64,000 bases of DNA from Thiodiazotropha sp040507005 (GTDB lineage: Bacteria; Pseudomonadota; Gammaproteobacteria; Chromatiales; Chromatiaceae). Shown here piece after piece: positions 34,239-42,275 of this stretch. Under the pieces are notes generated by a model. The model made no database searches. It saw nothing but the letters and a program-made list of their open reading frames with translations, and was not told the DNA's origin. Position 1 is the first letter of the stretch. The number at the start of each line of letters is the position of its first letter. The stretch covers positions 1 to 64,000 of the forward strand of contig JBEVVS010000072.1 in NCBI GenBank assembly GCA_040507005.1. Direction: 5' to 3'. A program made the translations under genes and the position numbers.

Positions 34239-35644
34239 CAATAACCCTCATCTCCATAGATATCTTCGGTGTAATTTTCGAATTTGGTGTATTTGCCAAG
34301 AAATGTCAGGCGGGTGGTGCCGATCGGTCCATTACGTTGTTTACCGATGATAATCTCGGCGATACCTTTATCCGGACTGTCCTCGTTATATACCTCATCG
34401 CGATAGATAAAGACGATTAAGTCCGCATCCTGCTCGATGGCACCCGATTCGCGCAGATCAGACATGATGGGGCGTTTGTTGGTGCGTTGCTCGAGACTTC
34501 TATTGAGCTGGGAGAGTGCAATCACCGGCACATCCAACTCTTTGGCCAGGGCCTTGAGTGAGCGAGAGATGGCGGATATCTCATTGGTTCGATTCTCCCC
34601 TTCACCCGGGGCCTGCATCAATTGCAGATAGTCGATGACAATCAAACCCAGATCGTTATGTTCGCGCTTGAGACGCCGTGCCCGGGCGCGCACCTCCGTC
34701 GGGGACAGGGCCGGTGTATCGTCGATGAAGAGTGAGGTCTCCGCCAACATGCTTACTGCCGATGAGAGCCGCGGCCACTCATCGTCATCGAGTTTTCCGG
34801 TACGCACCCGAAGCTGATCGATACGCCCCAAGGAAGACATCATGCGCATCGCCAACGCATCCCCAGGCATCTCCATGCTGAATACCGCTACCGGTTTGCC
34901 CCCTTGGATGGCCACATTCTCCGCAATGTTCATTGCAAAGGTGGTTTTACCCATGGAGGGACGCCCTGCGACGATGATCAAATCCGCATGCTGCAGACCG
35001 GAGGTCATCTGATCGAAATCGGTGAAACCCGTACCGAGCCCGGTGATCGGTTCATCCTGCTGGAAGAGGGTCTCGATTCTGTCCACCGCCTTGGTCAACA
35101 GGGACTTGATCGGGGCGAATCCGCCCTTCCCCTTTGTGGTCTGCTCGGCGATCTCGAAGACCTTGCTCTCGGCGTTGTCGAGCAACTCTTCCGCTTTTCT
35201 GCCCTGCGGATGAAACGCGCTGTCAGAGATATCCGTACCCACGGAGATCAGCTGCCGCATTACGGAATACTCACGCACTATACCGGCGTAAGATTTGATG
35301 TTGGCCGCACTGGGCGTCTCTTCCACCAAGCGAACCAGATAGGGTAGTCCGCCAGCGTCTTCCAGGGCCTCTTTGCGCTCTAGATGTTCTGCCAGTGTCA
35401 CCACGTCGAATGGGTGGTTCTCTTCCGCCTGGGCGGAGATGGCGTTGAAGATCAGCCGATGGGATTTTCGGTAGAAATCACTCTCAACAACCAGATCCGC
35501 GACCTTGTCCCAGCTGGAATTGTCCAGCATCAGCCCACCCAATACCGACTGCTCGGCCTGGATCGAGTGGGGCGGCACCTTGATGGCCCGGGTATCTTGA
35601 TCCGGATAGGGGGGGATCTCTTCAGGATAGGCGGTTTCTGACAT
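34238..35644 (-). CDS. dnaB: Replicative DNA helicase DnaB
   Basis: A 468-residue hexameric helicase that unwinds DNA at the replication fork. The N-terminal domain (PPHSIQAEQSVLGGLML) binds primase, and the RecA-like part has Walker A GRPSMGKTTFAMNIA near 204-218, Walker B LIVIDYLQLM near 310, and the arginine finger region DLRESGAIEQDADLIVF. No intein. The ATG at 35644 is used. Next to alr, as in many gammaproteobacteria. Confidence 0.97.
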   Translation of the reverse strand: MSETAYPEEIPPYPDQDTRAIKVPPHSIQAEQSVLGGLMLDNSSWDKVADLVVESDFYRKSHRLIFNAISAQAEENHPFDVVTLAEHLERKEALEDAGGLPYLVRLVEETPSAANIKSYAGIVREYSVMRQLISVGTDISDSAFHPQGRKAEELLDNAESKVFEIAEQTTKGKGGFAPIKSLLTKAVDRIETLFQQDEPITGLGTGFTDFDQMTSGLQHADLIIVAGRPSMGKTTFAMNIAENVAIQGGKPVAVFSMEMPGDALAMRMMSSLGRIDQLRVRTGKLDDDEWPRLSSAVSMLAETSLFIDDTPALSPTEVRARARRLKREHNDLGLIVIDYLQLMQAPGEGENRTNEISAISRSLKALAKELDVPVIALSQLNRSLEQRTNKRPIMSDLRESGAIEQDADLIVFIYRDEVYNEDSPDKGIAEIIIGKQRNGPIGTTRLTFLGKYTKFENYTEDIYGDEGY

Positions 35645-35744
35645 CAATCTTGGTCTACCGATGGGGTGGTGCTAATTTGCCGAATCGACCTGTAAGGATA
35701 CGGGATTGCGCTGAGCTAGGAAAGGCGACGCAGCTACATTGCTG

Positions 35745-35850
35745 GTCGGAGCAAATAGGGCAAAAAGGGCAAAACAGCCGCGAACGGACGCCAACGACAG
35801 TAAAAGAGCGCAAGAAAAGCGCCAGGCAGGCAATTCACTGTCAACCCAAT
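35745..35850. repeat. Degenerate GCGCAA/GGCGTT-type intergenic repeat
   Basis: The gap between dnaB and rplI (35645-35911) holds GGGCAAAAAGGGCAAAA, then CGCGAACGGACGCCAACG and GAGCGCAAGAAAAGCGCC, which look like decayed copies of the arms seen at 45803-45908 (GCAAAGAGCGCAA and its partner). Nothing coding. Confidence 0.35.
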
Positions 35851-35860
35851 AATGGATCAA

Positions 35861-35880
35861 GGGTGCGGCAGGCCGCACCC
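35861..35880 (-). terminator. GC-rich hairpin after rplI
   Basis: GGGTGCGG-CAGG-CCGCACCC, a perfect eight-base stem 32 bases past the rplI stop. The minus-strand bases after it are TTGATCCATT, so the T-run is weak. Same stem as at 13143-13162. Confidence 0.45.
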
Positions 35881-35911
35881 TACTGCGCAAACGATGTTGA
35901 TCTGCAGCCGA

Positions 35912-36361
35912 TTATGCTTCAGGAACGATCGTCAGCTTGATTTTGGCGTTCACGTCCGCATGCAGATGCAGATCGACCTCATACTCACCCGCAACACGAA
36001 ACGCACCGTTCGGCAGCAGTACCTCTTTTTTGGCCAGTTCAACGCCCGCATCAGCGACGGCCTTTGAGATATCAGTGGTCCCTACCGAGCCGAACAGACG
36101 CCCTTCATCACCCGCCTTGCAGGTAATAGAGATCTCCAATCCATCCAGCTTGGCTTTACGTGCTTCCGCAGCCTGCAGCTTTTCAGCCGCTTCCTTCTCC
36201 AGTTCAGCCCGTCGCTCTTCGAAGATCTTCACGTTATCTTCAGTAGCCGGTACAGCTTTACCTGCAGGAATCAGGAAGTTACGACCATAGCCGCTCTTCA
36301 CGTTCACCTTTTCACCCAGATCACCCAGGTTATCCACTTTCTGCAATAGAATAATTTCCAT
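35912..36361 (-). CDS. rplI: 50S ribosomal protein L9
   Basis: A 149-residue ribosomal protein that binds 23S rRNA near the L1 stalk. The N-terminal domain MEIILLQKVDNLGDLGEKV and its KSGYGRNFLIPAGKA motif are at residues 1-40, then a long central helix and the C-terminal domain (DEGRLFGSVGTTDI). The true start is the ATG at 36361, with AAGGTGG before it; the frame extends further upstream but without meaning. Last gene of the rpsF-rpsR-DUF2232-rplI unit. Confidence 0.97.
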   Translation of the reverse strand: MEIILLQKVDNLGDLGEKVNVKSGYGRNFLIPAGKAVPATEDNVKIFEERRAELEKEAAEKLQAAEARKAKLDGLEISITCKAGDEGRLFGSVGTTDISKAVADAGVELAKKEVLLPNGAFRVAGEYEVDLHLHADVNAKIKLTIVPEA

Positions 36362-36431
36362 TGTAACCACCTTTCTATAGGTCAAATCATCGCTTGCCGA
36401 GTGCCTTCGATGGCACCCCTGCAAGCCGTTC

Positions 36432-37337
36432 TTACCCGCGTTGTTTGAAACGGGCTCGAAAATTAATCCAAACATCCATCAGACCGATACTGGTTATAAC
36501 CATCACCATCTGTGGCATGAACATGATCAGCAACAGGTATACTAATACCAACCAGAGCTGTGCCGATTTCATTCCATTGAACACACCGTGAGCAACCGCC
36601 AATCCCTGCATGAAGAGTACACCCAGGAACACCGCTCCCATGCAGTTGAGCAGGGTTGGCGCACTCTCTGCTGGCATGAGCAAGAGCGCTAAGGCCAATG
36701 CCCCGATCGCGCCGATTACCCAATGTACCCGCAGTTGATGGAACTCCTCGGAGAATCCACCTGGATTGTACAAACTTGCCTGCCACCAGCGCGCGAGATA
36801 GAGGCTGGTTGTCAACTGCAGCATATAGACCACAGAGACCGCCCCGCACATCACCACCGATAATTGCGCAACCAGTAGCTCTCCCTGTGACTGATCCAAC
36901 AGTCCACTTTCAACAAAACGTGTTCCAAGCGGCTGTAGATACTCCTGCCAAAATTGTGCAGGCTCACTCAGCACGATGTACTGTATCAACACCACCAACA
37001 GGCCAAATCCGATTGTCAGCTGTGTGGTTAACGCCAGTGACCTGGTGTTGCGCAACGCCATGCCCAGCATGGCGACCGGCATCCAAAGCACCAGCAATAT
37101 ACCCAGTGCCGGCAACGGATTTGAAACAATCACCACCATCAACAAAGCTATGGCCAGGGTTGACAGAAGCAGTGTTTTAATCCCGGCAGATGCCCCCTGG
37201 CGCAGGAATACCAATCCTACGCAGGCGCTGCCAATAATGCCGATTAACGGAAATATCAGTGACAGCATAGTGAGGGCGGTCGTAGCCATTGCTGACTGGG
37301 ACGGCCCACGCATCACAAAGGATGCCAATGCTTTCAT
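36432..37337 (-). CDS. DUF2232/YybS-like membrane protein
   Basis: A 301-residue protein with about eight hydrophobic segments, located between rpsR and rplI, the position where gammaproteobacteria carry a DUF2232 membrane protein. Visible marks are an N-terminal MKALASFVMRGPSQSAMATT stretch and a C-terminal QLWLVLVYLLLIMFMPQMV helix. Function unknown; conserved only as a neighbour of S6/S18/L9 genes. Spaced 31 bases after rpsR. Confidence 0.8.
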   Translation of the reverse strand: MKALASFVMRGPSQSAMATTALTMLSLIFPLIGIIGSACVGLVFLRQGASAGIKTLLLSTLAIALLMVVIVSNPLPALGILLVLWMPVAMLGMALRNTRSLALTTQLTIGFGLLVVLIQYIVLSEPAQFWQEYLQPLGTRFVESGLLDQSQGELLVAQLSVVMCGAVSVVYMLQLTTSLYLARWWQASLYNPGGFSEEFHQLRVHWVIGAIGALALALLLMPAESAPTLLNCMGAVFLGVLFMQGLAVAHGVFNGMKSAQLWLVLVYLLLIMFMPQMVMVITSIGLMDVWINFRARFKQRG

Positions 37338-37368
37338 GTACCGCTACTCCGGCAGGTATTAGTCCCCC

Positions 37369-37593
37369 TTAGTGCTGATCGGTATAAGGCAGCAGTGCCA
37401 GATAGCGTGCGCGCTTGATCGCGGTGGCAAGCTGTCGCTGATACTTTGCCTTGGTACCGGTAATGCGGCTGGGAACAATCTTGCCACTTTCACTCACATA
37501 GGCCTTGAGAAGATTCAAATCCTTGTAATCGATCTCCTTGATGCCCTCCGCAGTAAAGCGGCAATATTTTTTGCGTCGGAAAAAACGTGCCAT
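37369..37593 (-). CDS. rpsR: 30S ribosomal protein S18
   Basis: A 74-residue ribosomal protein that binds 16S rRNA together with S6. It begins MARFFRRKKYCRFTAEGI and ends with RARYLALLPYTDQH, both fully typical. The ATG at 37593 is used, with GAGAGGT upstream; the frame's earlier start is not needed. Sits 24 bases after rpsF. Confidence 0.97.
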   Translation of the reverse strand: MARFFRRKKYCRFTAEGIKEIDYKDLNLLKAYVSESGKIVPSRITGTKAKYQRQLATAIKRARYLALLPYTDQH

Positions 37594-37617
37594 TTGTATA
37601 CCTCTCAATCCACTCGA

Positions 37618-38070
37618 TTAAACATCGTCCGAAGATTCGACTGATTCCGCGGTTGCTTCGGGAATCTCTTCTTCTTCCACATCCACTTCATCATCCTCAT
37701 CCATCACATCATCCCGGTCACGGGAGGATCCGCGCTCTCTCTCCTCCTCTTCCTGGGACTTGGCCAGTTGAGAGACTTCCGTAAGCGCCTCATCGCGACG
37801 GATGACCAGGTTGCGAATCACAGCATCGTTGAAACGAAAAGCGCTCTCCAGCTCGGCCAGTGCCTCGGCGTTACACTCGATGTTCATCAGCACATAGTGT
37901 GCCTTGTGGATTTTATTGATGGGATAGGCCAGCTGACGGCGGCCCCAATCTTCCAGACGGTGGATCGTGCCACCCTTGGTCTCGATACCCGAACGATAAC
38001 GCTCGATCATAGCGGGTACCTGTTCACTCTGGTCCGGATGGACCAGGAACACAACTTCATAGTGCCTCAT
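37618..38070 (-). CDS. rpsF: 30S ribosomal protein S6
   Basis: A 150-residue ribosomal protein with the S6 ferredoxin-like fold (MRHYEVVFLVHPDQSEQVPA, HRLEDWGRRQLAYPI, HYVLMNIECNAEAL). The C-terminal tail, from about residue 108, is unusually long and acidic (DRDDVMDEDDEVDVEEEE), as in other S6 proteins whose Glu tail is extended in some bacteria. First gene of the operon; S6:S18 usually controls its own mRNA leader. Confidence 0.96.
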   Translation of the reverse strand: MRHYEVVFLVHPDQSEQVPAMIERYRSGIETKGGTIHRLEDWGRRQLAYPINKIHKAHYVLMNIECNAEALAELESAFRFNDAVIRNLVIRRDEALTEVSQLAKSQEEEERERGSSRDRDDVMDEDDEVDVEEEEIPEATAESVESSDDV

Positions 38071-38093
38071 TGTCTCTCCTTACGGGTTAGGCA

Positions 38094-38116
38094 GCCTTCC
38101 GCATACACGGTAAGGC
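38094..38116 (-). promoter_or_regulatory. Candidate S6:S18 autoregulatory leader hairpin
   Basis: On the minus strand GCCTT / AAGGC pairs around a CCG / CGG inner stem with a bulged A and six-base loop, 23 bases before the rpsF start. A CCG-containing stem-loop here is the feature of the leader bound by the S6:S18 complex in other bacteria; fit to the full motif was not tested. Confidence 0.35.
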
Positions 38117-38241
38117 AAGGAGTGATGCCCGGTCGATTCGCTATGGTGTCGTCAGTGACATCAACTGCGAGCAGTCGGGCACCGGGAAGCGGCGGATTCT
38201 ACCGATTTGAGGGGAAATCTGCAACTGGCGGGGAAACAGGC

Positions 38242-38991
38242 CTAAAAATCTGCCTGCACACCGAGAAAGGCACCGTCGAAGTCCCAATCGGTGTAGATTC
38301 CGTCCAGGTCATCCAGTTCCAGGGAGATGCGGTGATAGCCGCCCTTGAGGCTGATATCTACGGCCAGACTCTCGACCAGTTTGTAGGCGACCCCCGCGGT
38401 GTAGTCCTGCAGGGTATGATCCCCCAGACTCAATAGACTCAGATCACCGAAGATGGATACCCGGCTGGCGGGAATACCCACCTGGAGGGCCCCGTGAAAC
38501 ATCGGCACATAGCCGTCAAAGGTCTCGCTGGCACGCAGACCGCTGCTCTCAACCTCGATATCCCCATCCAGGTATTTGACATTCAATCCGAGATCGAATG
38601 ATACCGTATCGTTATCGAATACCTCGTAATAGAAGATAAAATCTGTGTTTTGAGCCTCGAAATCCACGTTCACGTCTGTGCCGGCGGGAAAGGTGGTGTC
38701 CGAGTAATCGAAGTCATCAGACAAGCGCTGATCACCCGATGAGCTCAGGTCATTGGTTCTGACCTTGAAGTTCGGAACCAGCGGCAAGGGGTGTTCAAAT
38801 GCCAGGGTCAGGATGGCGTTGCGTTCGCTATCGAGATCAAAAGATTGCAGATCGTCACTGTCAGCAAAGGAACCGGAGGAATCCATGTTCCAGAAATCCA
38901 CATCAACAGTCATGCCCAGCAGGGTATCGGCATGGAGGGGCATGCTCATCAAACAGGTCAGCAGTGACATGCAGGTTAATTTTCTGATCAC
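38242..38991 (-). CDS. Outer-membrane beta-barrel protein, TIGR04219-like
   Basis: A 249-residue protein. The GTG at 38991 is chosen because GAGGAG lies seven bases before it and it opens a signal peptide (residues 1-21, ending MPLHA-DT); the frame itself runs further up. The mature part is alternating aromatic strands with Asp-rich turns; it begins ADTLLGMTVDVDFWNM and ends DDLDGIYTDWDFDGAFLGVQADF, which match the TIGR04219 family of small outer-membrane barrels. Function unknown. Same strand as rlmB, 44 bases past its stop. Confidence 0.75.
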   Translation of the reverse strand: MIRKLTCMSLLTCLMSMPLHADTLLGMTVDVDFWNMDSSGSFADSDDLQSFDLDSERNAILTLAFEHPLPLVPNFKVRTNDLSSSGDQRLSDDFDYSDTTFPAGTDVNVDFEAQNTDFIFYYEVFDNDTVSFDLGLNVKYLDGDIEVESSGLRASETFDGYVPMFHGALQVGIPASRVSIFGDLSLLSLGDHTLQDYTAGVAYKLVESLAVDISLKGGYHRISLELDDLDGIYTDWDFDGAFLGVQADF

Positions 38992-39035
38992 AATAGTCTC
39001 CTCGACACCTAAACTTGGCAATCCTTCGGTTTGAT

Positions 39036-39782
39036 TCAAACGTTACCACGCTGGCGAACCGCTTCATACAGAGAGATGCCACAAGCAACCGAAACATTGA
39101 GGCTCTCCACACTTCCCGCCATCGGCAGTTTCACCAGCAGATCGCACTGCTCCCTGGTGAGTCTGCGAAGTCCTTTCCCTTCGCCTCCCATGACGATCCC
39201 CAAGGCGCCTCGCAGATCCACTTCGTAGAGTGTCTGGGTAGCCTCACCCGCGGTACCGATCAGCCAGATACCCTCGGCCTTGAGCCATTTCAGGGTTCGA
39301 GCCAAATTGGACACCTGGATGAAGGGAATCGTTTCCGCGGCCCCACTCGCCACCTTTCTCACCGTGGCCGTGAGTGCCACTGAACGATCCCTGGGAGCGA
39401 TAATCGCATCCACACCTGCGCCATCGGCGCTCCTTAAACAGGCTCCTAAATTGTGCGGATCCTGGACCCCGTCGAGGATCAACAGAAACGGCTGTTTCTC
39501 GAGCCTTTTCAGTAACGCCTTCAGGTAGGGCTCATCCTGTGTCTGCCGTTGCCGAACACGCAGCGCCACACCCTGATGCTTCTCCCCACGCACCCGCTCA
39601 TCCAACACCTTGCCCGGTATGCGTTGACATGGGATACCGGCTGTTTCGGCAAGCGCGAGGATCTCTTTAATTCGTCCATCCTGTCGTTTGCTGTCCAGCA
39701 GCAGCTCTTCAGCCCCATCCTCGCGTTGAAGTGCTGATTTTACGGCATGCAGACCAAGCACCCATGTCCGGTCTTCAGGCAT
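39036..39782 (-). CDS. rlmB: 23S rRNA (guanosine(2251)-2'-O)-methyltransferase RlmB
   Basis: A 248-residue SPOUT-class enzyme that methylates the ribose of G2251 in 23S rRNA. The N-terminal substrate-binding domain (VLGLHAVKSALQ) is followed by the knotted domain: DGVQDPHNLGACLRSAD near 109-125, IVMGGEGKGLR and the knot signature LPMAGSVESLNVSVACGI near 218-236. Its ATG overlaps the rnr stop in TGATG, the conserved rnr-rlmB pair. Confidence 0.95.
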   Translation of the reverse strand: MPEDRTWVLGLHAVKSALQREDGAEELLLDSKRQDGRIKEILALAETAGIPCQRIPGKVLDERVRGEKHQGVALRVRQRQTQDEPYLKALLKRLEKQPFLLILDGVQDPHNLGACLRSADGAGVDAIIAPRDRSVALTATVRKVASGAAETIPFIQVSNLARTLKWLKAEGIWLIGTAGEATQTLYEVDLRGALGIVMGGEGKGLRRLTREQCDLLVKLPMAGSVESLNVSVACGISLYEAVRQRGNV

Positions 39783-42124
39783 CAGCGCTTCTTCGACTTG
39801 GTTTTTGAGGGTTTTCTCCGTGTCTTCTTTTTGCCTGGCTTTTTCACCTTCCCAGGGGTCTTGGCCTTGCTCCGTTTCGAACTGCCCGGTGTGTCGCCGG
39901 CACGGCCTGCTTGTCTTTTCTTACCCGTGGGCCGGTCCTCTCCCTTGGCGGGAACAAAGTCGATCTTGCGGTCGTCCAGATTGACGTTAGCCACAACGAT
40001 GGTCAGGGGGTCACCCAGTCGCAATACCCGGCCGGTGCGCTCTCCGGTCAAACGGTGCCCTACCGGATCGTAGTGGTAGTAGTCGTTATGCAGTGCGGAT
40101 ATATGCACCAGACCATCGACATAGATCTCATCCAGCTCGACGAAGACGCCAAATGAGTTGACGCTGGTGATAATTCCATTGAAGGTCTCGCCAACCTTGT
40201 CCTGCATATATTCGCACTTCAGCCAATCGAGGGCGTCCCGGGTCGCCTCATCTGCTTTGCGTTCGGTGCTCGAACAGTGTTCACCCAAGGCCTGAAGTTC
40301 CGCCTTGGTGTAGTCGAAGTCATCCGCGCCACCCTTATTGATGGCATGTTTAATCGCCCGGTGGACAATCAGATCGGGGTAACGTCGTATCGGTGAGGTA
40401 AAGTGGGTGTAGGCCTGGTAAGATAGCCCGAAATGACCCACGTTGTCCGAGCTGTAGAGGGCTTGCGAAAGGGAACGCAGCAATACTGTCTGGATCAGGT
40501 GCCTGTCCGCCCGCCCCTTGATCTGATCAAGCAGGATCGCATAGTCGGACGCCTTGGGTTTCTTGCCCCCGGGGAGACTCAATCCCAGTTCACCGAGAAA
40601 CTCCCTCAGATCGGTCAGCTTTTCATCCGCGGGACCCTCATGAATGCGATACAGCGCCGGCTGCTTTTTACGTAACAGGAAGCGCGCCGCCGCCACATTC
40701 GCCGCCAACATACACTCTTCGATGATGCGGTGCGCTTCATTGCGTACCACCGGCACGATGCGCTCCACACGTTTCAGGGCATTGAATTCAATCCGCGTCT
40801 CGGTGGTATCGAAATCGATGGCGCCGCGCATGGCGCGCTGCTCCAGAAGCACTTGGTAGAGTTGATTGAGGTTCTCCAGATGAGGCAGCAACTTTGCGTG
40901 TTTCTCACACAACCTGGCATCACCTTCGAGCATTGCAGCCACATCATCGTAGATAAGTCTCCCGTGAGACCGCATCACGGCAGGAAAGAACTTAGACCTT
41001 GACACCTTGCCACTGTTGTCGATGAACAGCTCGCAGGTCATACACAGCCGGTCAACCTGCGGATTGATGGAGCAGAGGCCATTCGACAACAGCTCCGGCA
41101 ACATGGGGATTACCCGGTCTGGAAAATAGACCGAATTGCCCCTGATGCGCGCCTCACTGTCCAAAGCACTGCCTGGTTCCACATAGTGAGAGACATCGGC
41201 AATGCAGACAAGCAGACGCCATCCTTTCGGTTTCGGTTCACAGTAGACTGCGTCATCAAAATCCCTGGCATCCGCACCATCGATGGTCACCAGCGGCAGA
41301 CTGCGCAAATCGACCCTGCCCTTTTTATCCGCCTCTGCCACTTCAGATTTGATCGTGCTGATCTGTTGTTCCACCTCATCCGGCCAATCGATCGGTATGC
41401 TGTGGGTGCGGATGGCGATATCGGTCTCCATGCCCGGTCCCAGATGATCGCCCAGCACCTCAGTGATACGGCCAATGGGGGGAGTGCGCTTGGTGGGCTG
41501 ATCCAGAATCTCGGCCACAACCATCTGTCCCTGCTTGGCGTTGCCGATCTCGCTGCTCGGGATAATCACATCCTTGCTCAAGCGTTTGGAATCGGGTACC
41601 ACGAAACCCACACCTGTCTCCATATAGAGACGGCCAGCGACATTTCGGGTGTTACGCTCCAATACCTCGACCACCGCCCCTTCCAGACGATTACGACGAT
41701 CCATGCCGGTCACCCTGACCACGGCCCGGTCGTCATGAAATACAGAGCGCATCTCCTTGAAGGAGAGATAGAGATCGTCTCCGCCATCGTCAGGCCTGAG
41801 AAAGCCGAAACCATCCGCATGCCCGATTACCCGCCCGACGATCAGGTCACGTTTGTTGACCAGGCAGTAGTTGTCATTCCGGTTACACACCAGCTGACCG
41901 TCCCGTTGCATGGCGCGCAAGCGCCGACGCAACGCTTCCAGTTGCTCTTCCGATGCGAGATCAAGGCGATCGGCCAGGGATGACATGTCCATAGGGACAC
42001 CCTCTCGCTCCAGGGTCTCCATGATGAACTCACGACTTGGGATCGGGTTTTCGTATTTACGCGCCTCACGGGCGCGATGGGGATCCTTCCCGCTGGGTCG
42101 TCTACTGTTTTTTTTGTTTGCCAC
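39782..42124 (-). CDS. rnr: Ribonuclease R
   Basis: A 780-residue 3'-to-5' exoribonuclease that degrades structured RNA. Domain order: HTH-like N-terminus (about 30-75), two cold-shock domains, RNB catalytic domain with the metal Asp cluster in TIDGADARDFDDAV near 280, S1 domain (GIITSVNSFGVFVEL) near 640-720, and a Lys/Arg-rich tail of about 60 residues that aids RNA binding. Divergent from the CPA2 antiporter gene; translationally coupled with rlmB. Confidence 0.96.
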   Translation of the reverse strand: MANKKNSRRPSGKDPHRAREARKYENPIPSREFIMETLEREGVPMDMSSLADRLDLASEEQLEALRRRLRAMQRDGQLVCNRNDNYCLVNKRDLIVGRVIGHADGFGFLRPDDGGDDLYLSFKEMRSVFHDDRAVVRVTGMDRRNRLEGAVVEVLERNTRNVAGRLYMETGVGFVVPDSKRLSKDVIIPSSEIGNAKQGQMVVAEILDQPTKRTPPIGRITEVLGDHLGPGMETDIAIRTHSIPIDWPDEVEQQISTIKSEVAEADKKGRVDLRSLPLVTIDGADARDFDDAVYCEPKPKGWRLLVCIADVSHYVEPGSALDSEARIRGNSVYFPDRVIPMLPELLSNGLCSINPQVDRLCMTCELFIDNSGKVSRSKFFPAVMRSHGRLIYDDVAAMLEGDARLCEKHAKLLPHLENLNQLYQVLLEQRAMRGAIDFDTTETRIEFNALKRVERIVPVVRNEAHRIIEECMLAANVAAARFLLRKKQPALYRIHEGPADEKLTDLREFLGELGLSLPGGKKPKASDYAILLDQIKGRADRHLIQTVLLRSLSQALYSSDNVGHFGLSYQAYTHFTSPIRRYPDLIVHRAIKHAINKGGADDFDYTKAELQALGEHCSSTERKADEATRDALDWLKCEYMQDKVGETFNGIITSVNSFGVFVELDEIYVDGLVHISALHNDYYHYDPVGHRLTGERTGRVLRLGDPLTIVVANVNLDDRKIDFVPAKGEDRPTGKKRQAGRAGDTPGSSKRSKAKTPGKVKKPGKKKTRRKPSKTKSKKR

Positions 42125-42275
42125 TTTTATCTATTCTGATTGCATTGAAAACTCGATTTTAACATTTAACCGTTTAAACCCCCATGGCTTATCGCACCTA
42201 ATCGTCGTTGTGATTGGATTTATTTCATCAATACCAGCAAACTTGGCCCTATCAGTGACACCAGATCGATCCTAA

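Noticed and set aside
34238..35644. Intein in dnaB
   Set aside because: Length and uninterrupted Walker motifs match a normal DnaB.
35645..35911. Small plus-strand gene between dnaB and rplI
   Set aside because: The open frames there span low-complexity decayed repeats and the GC-rich hairpin, with no start-site support.
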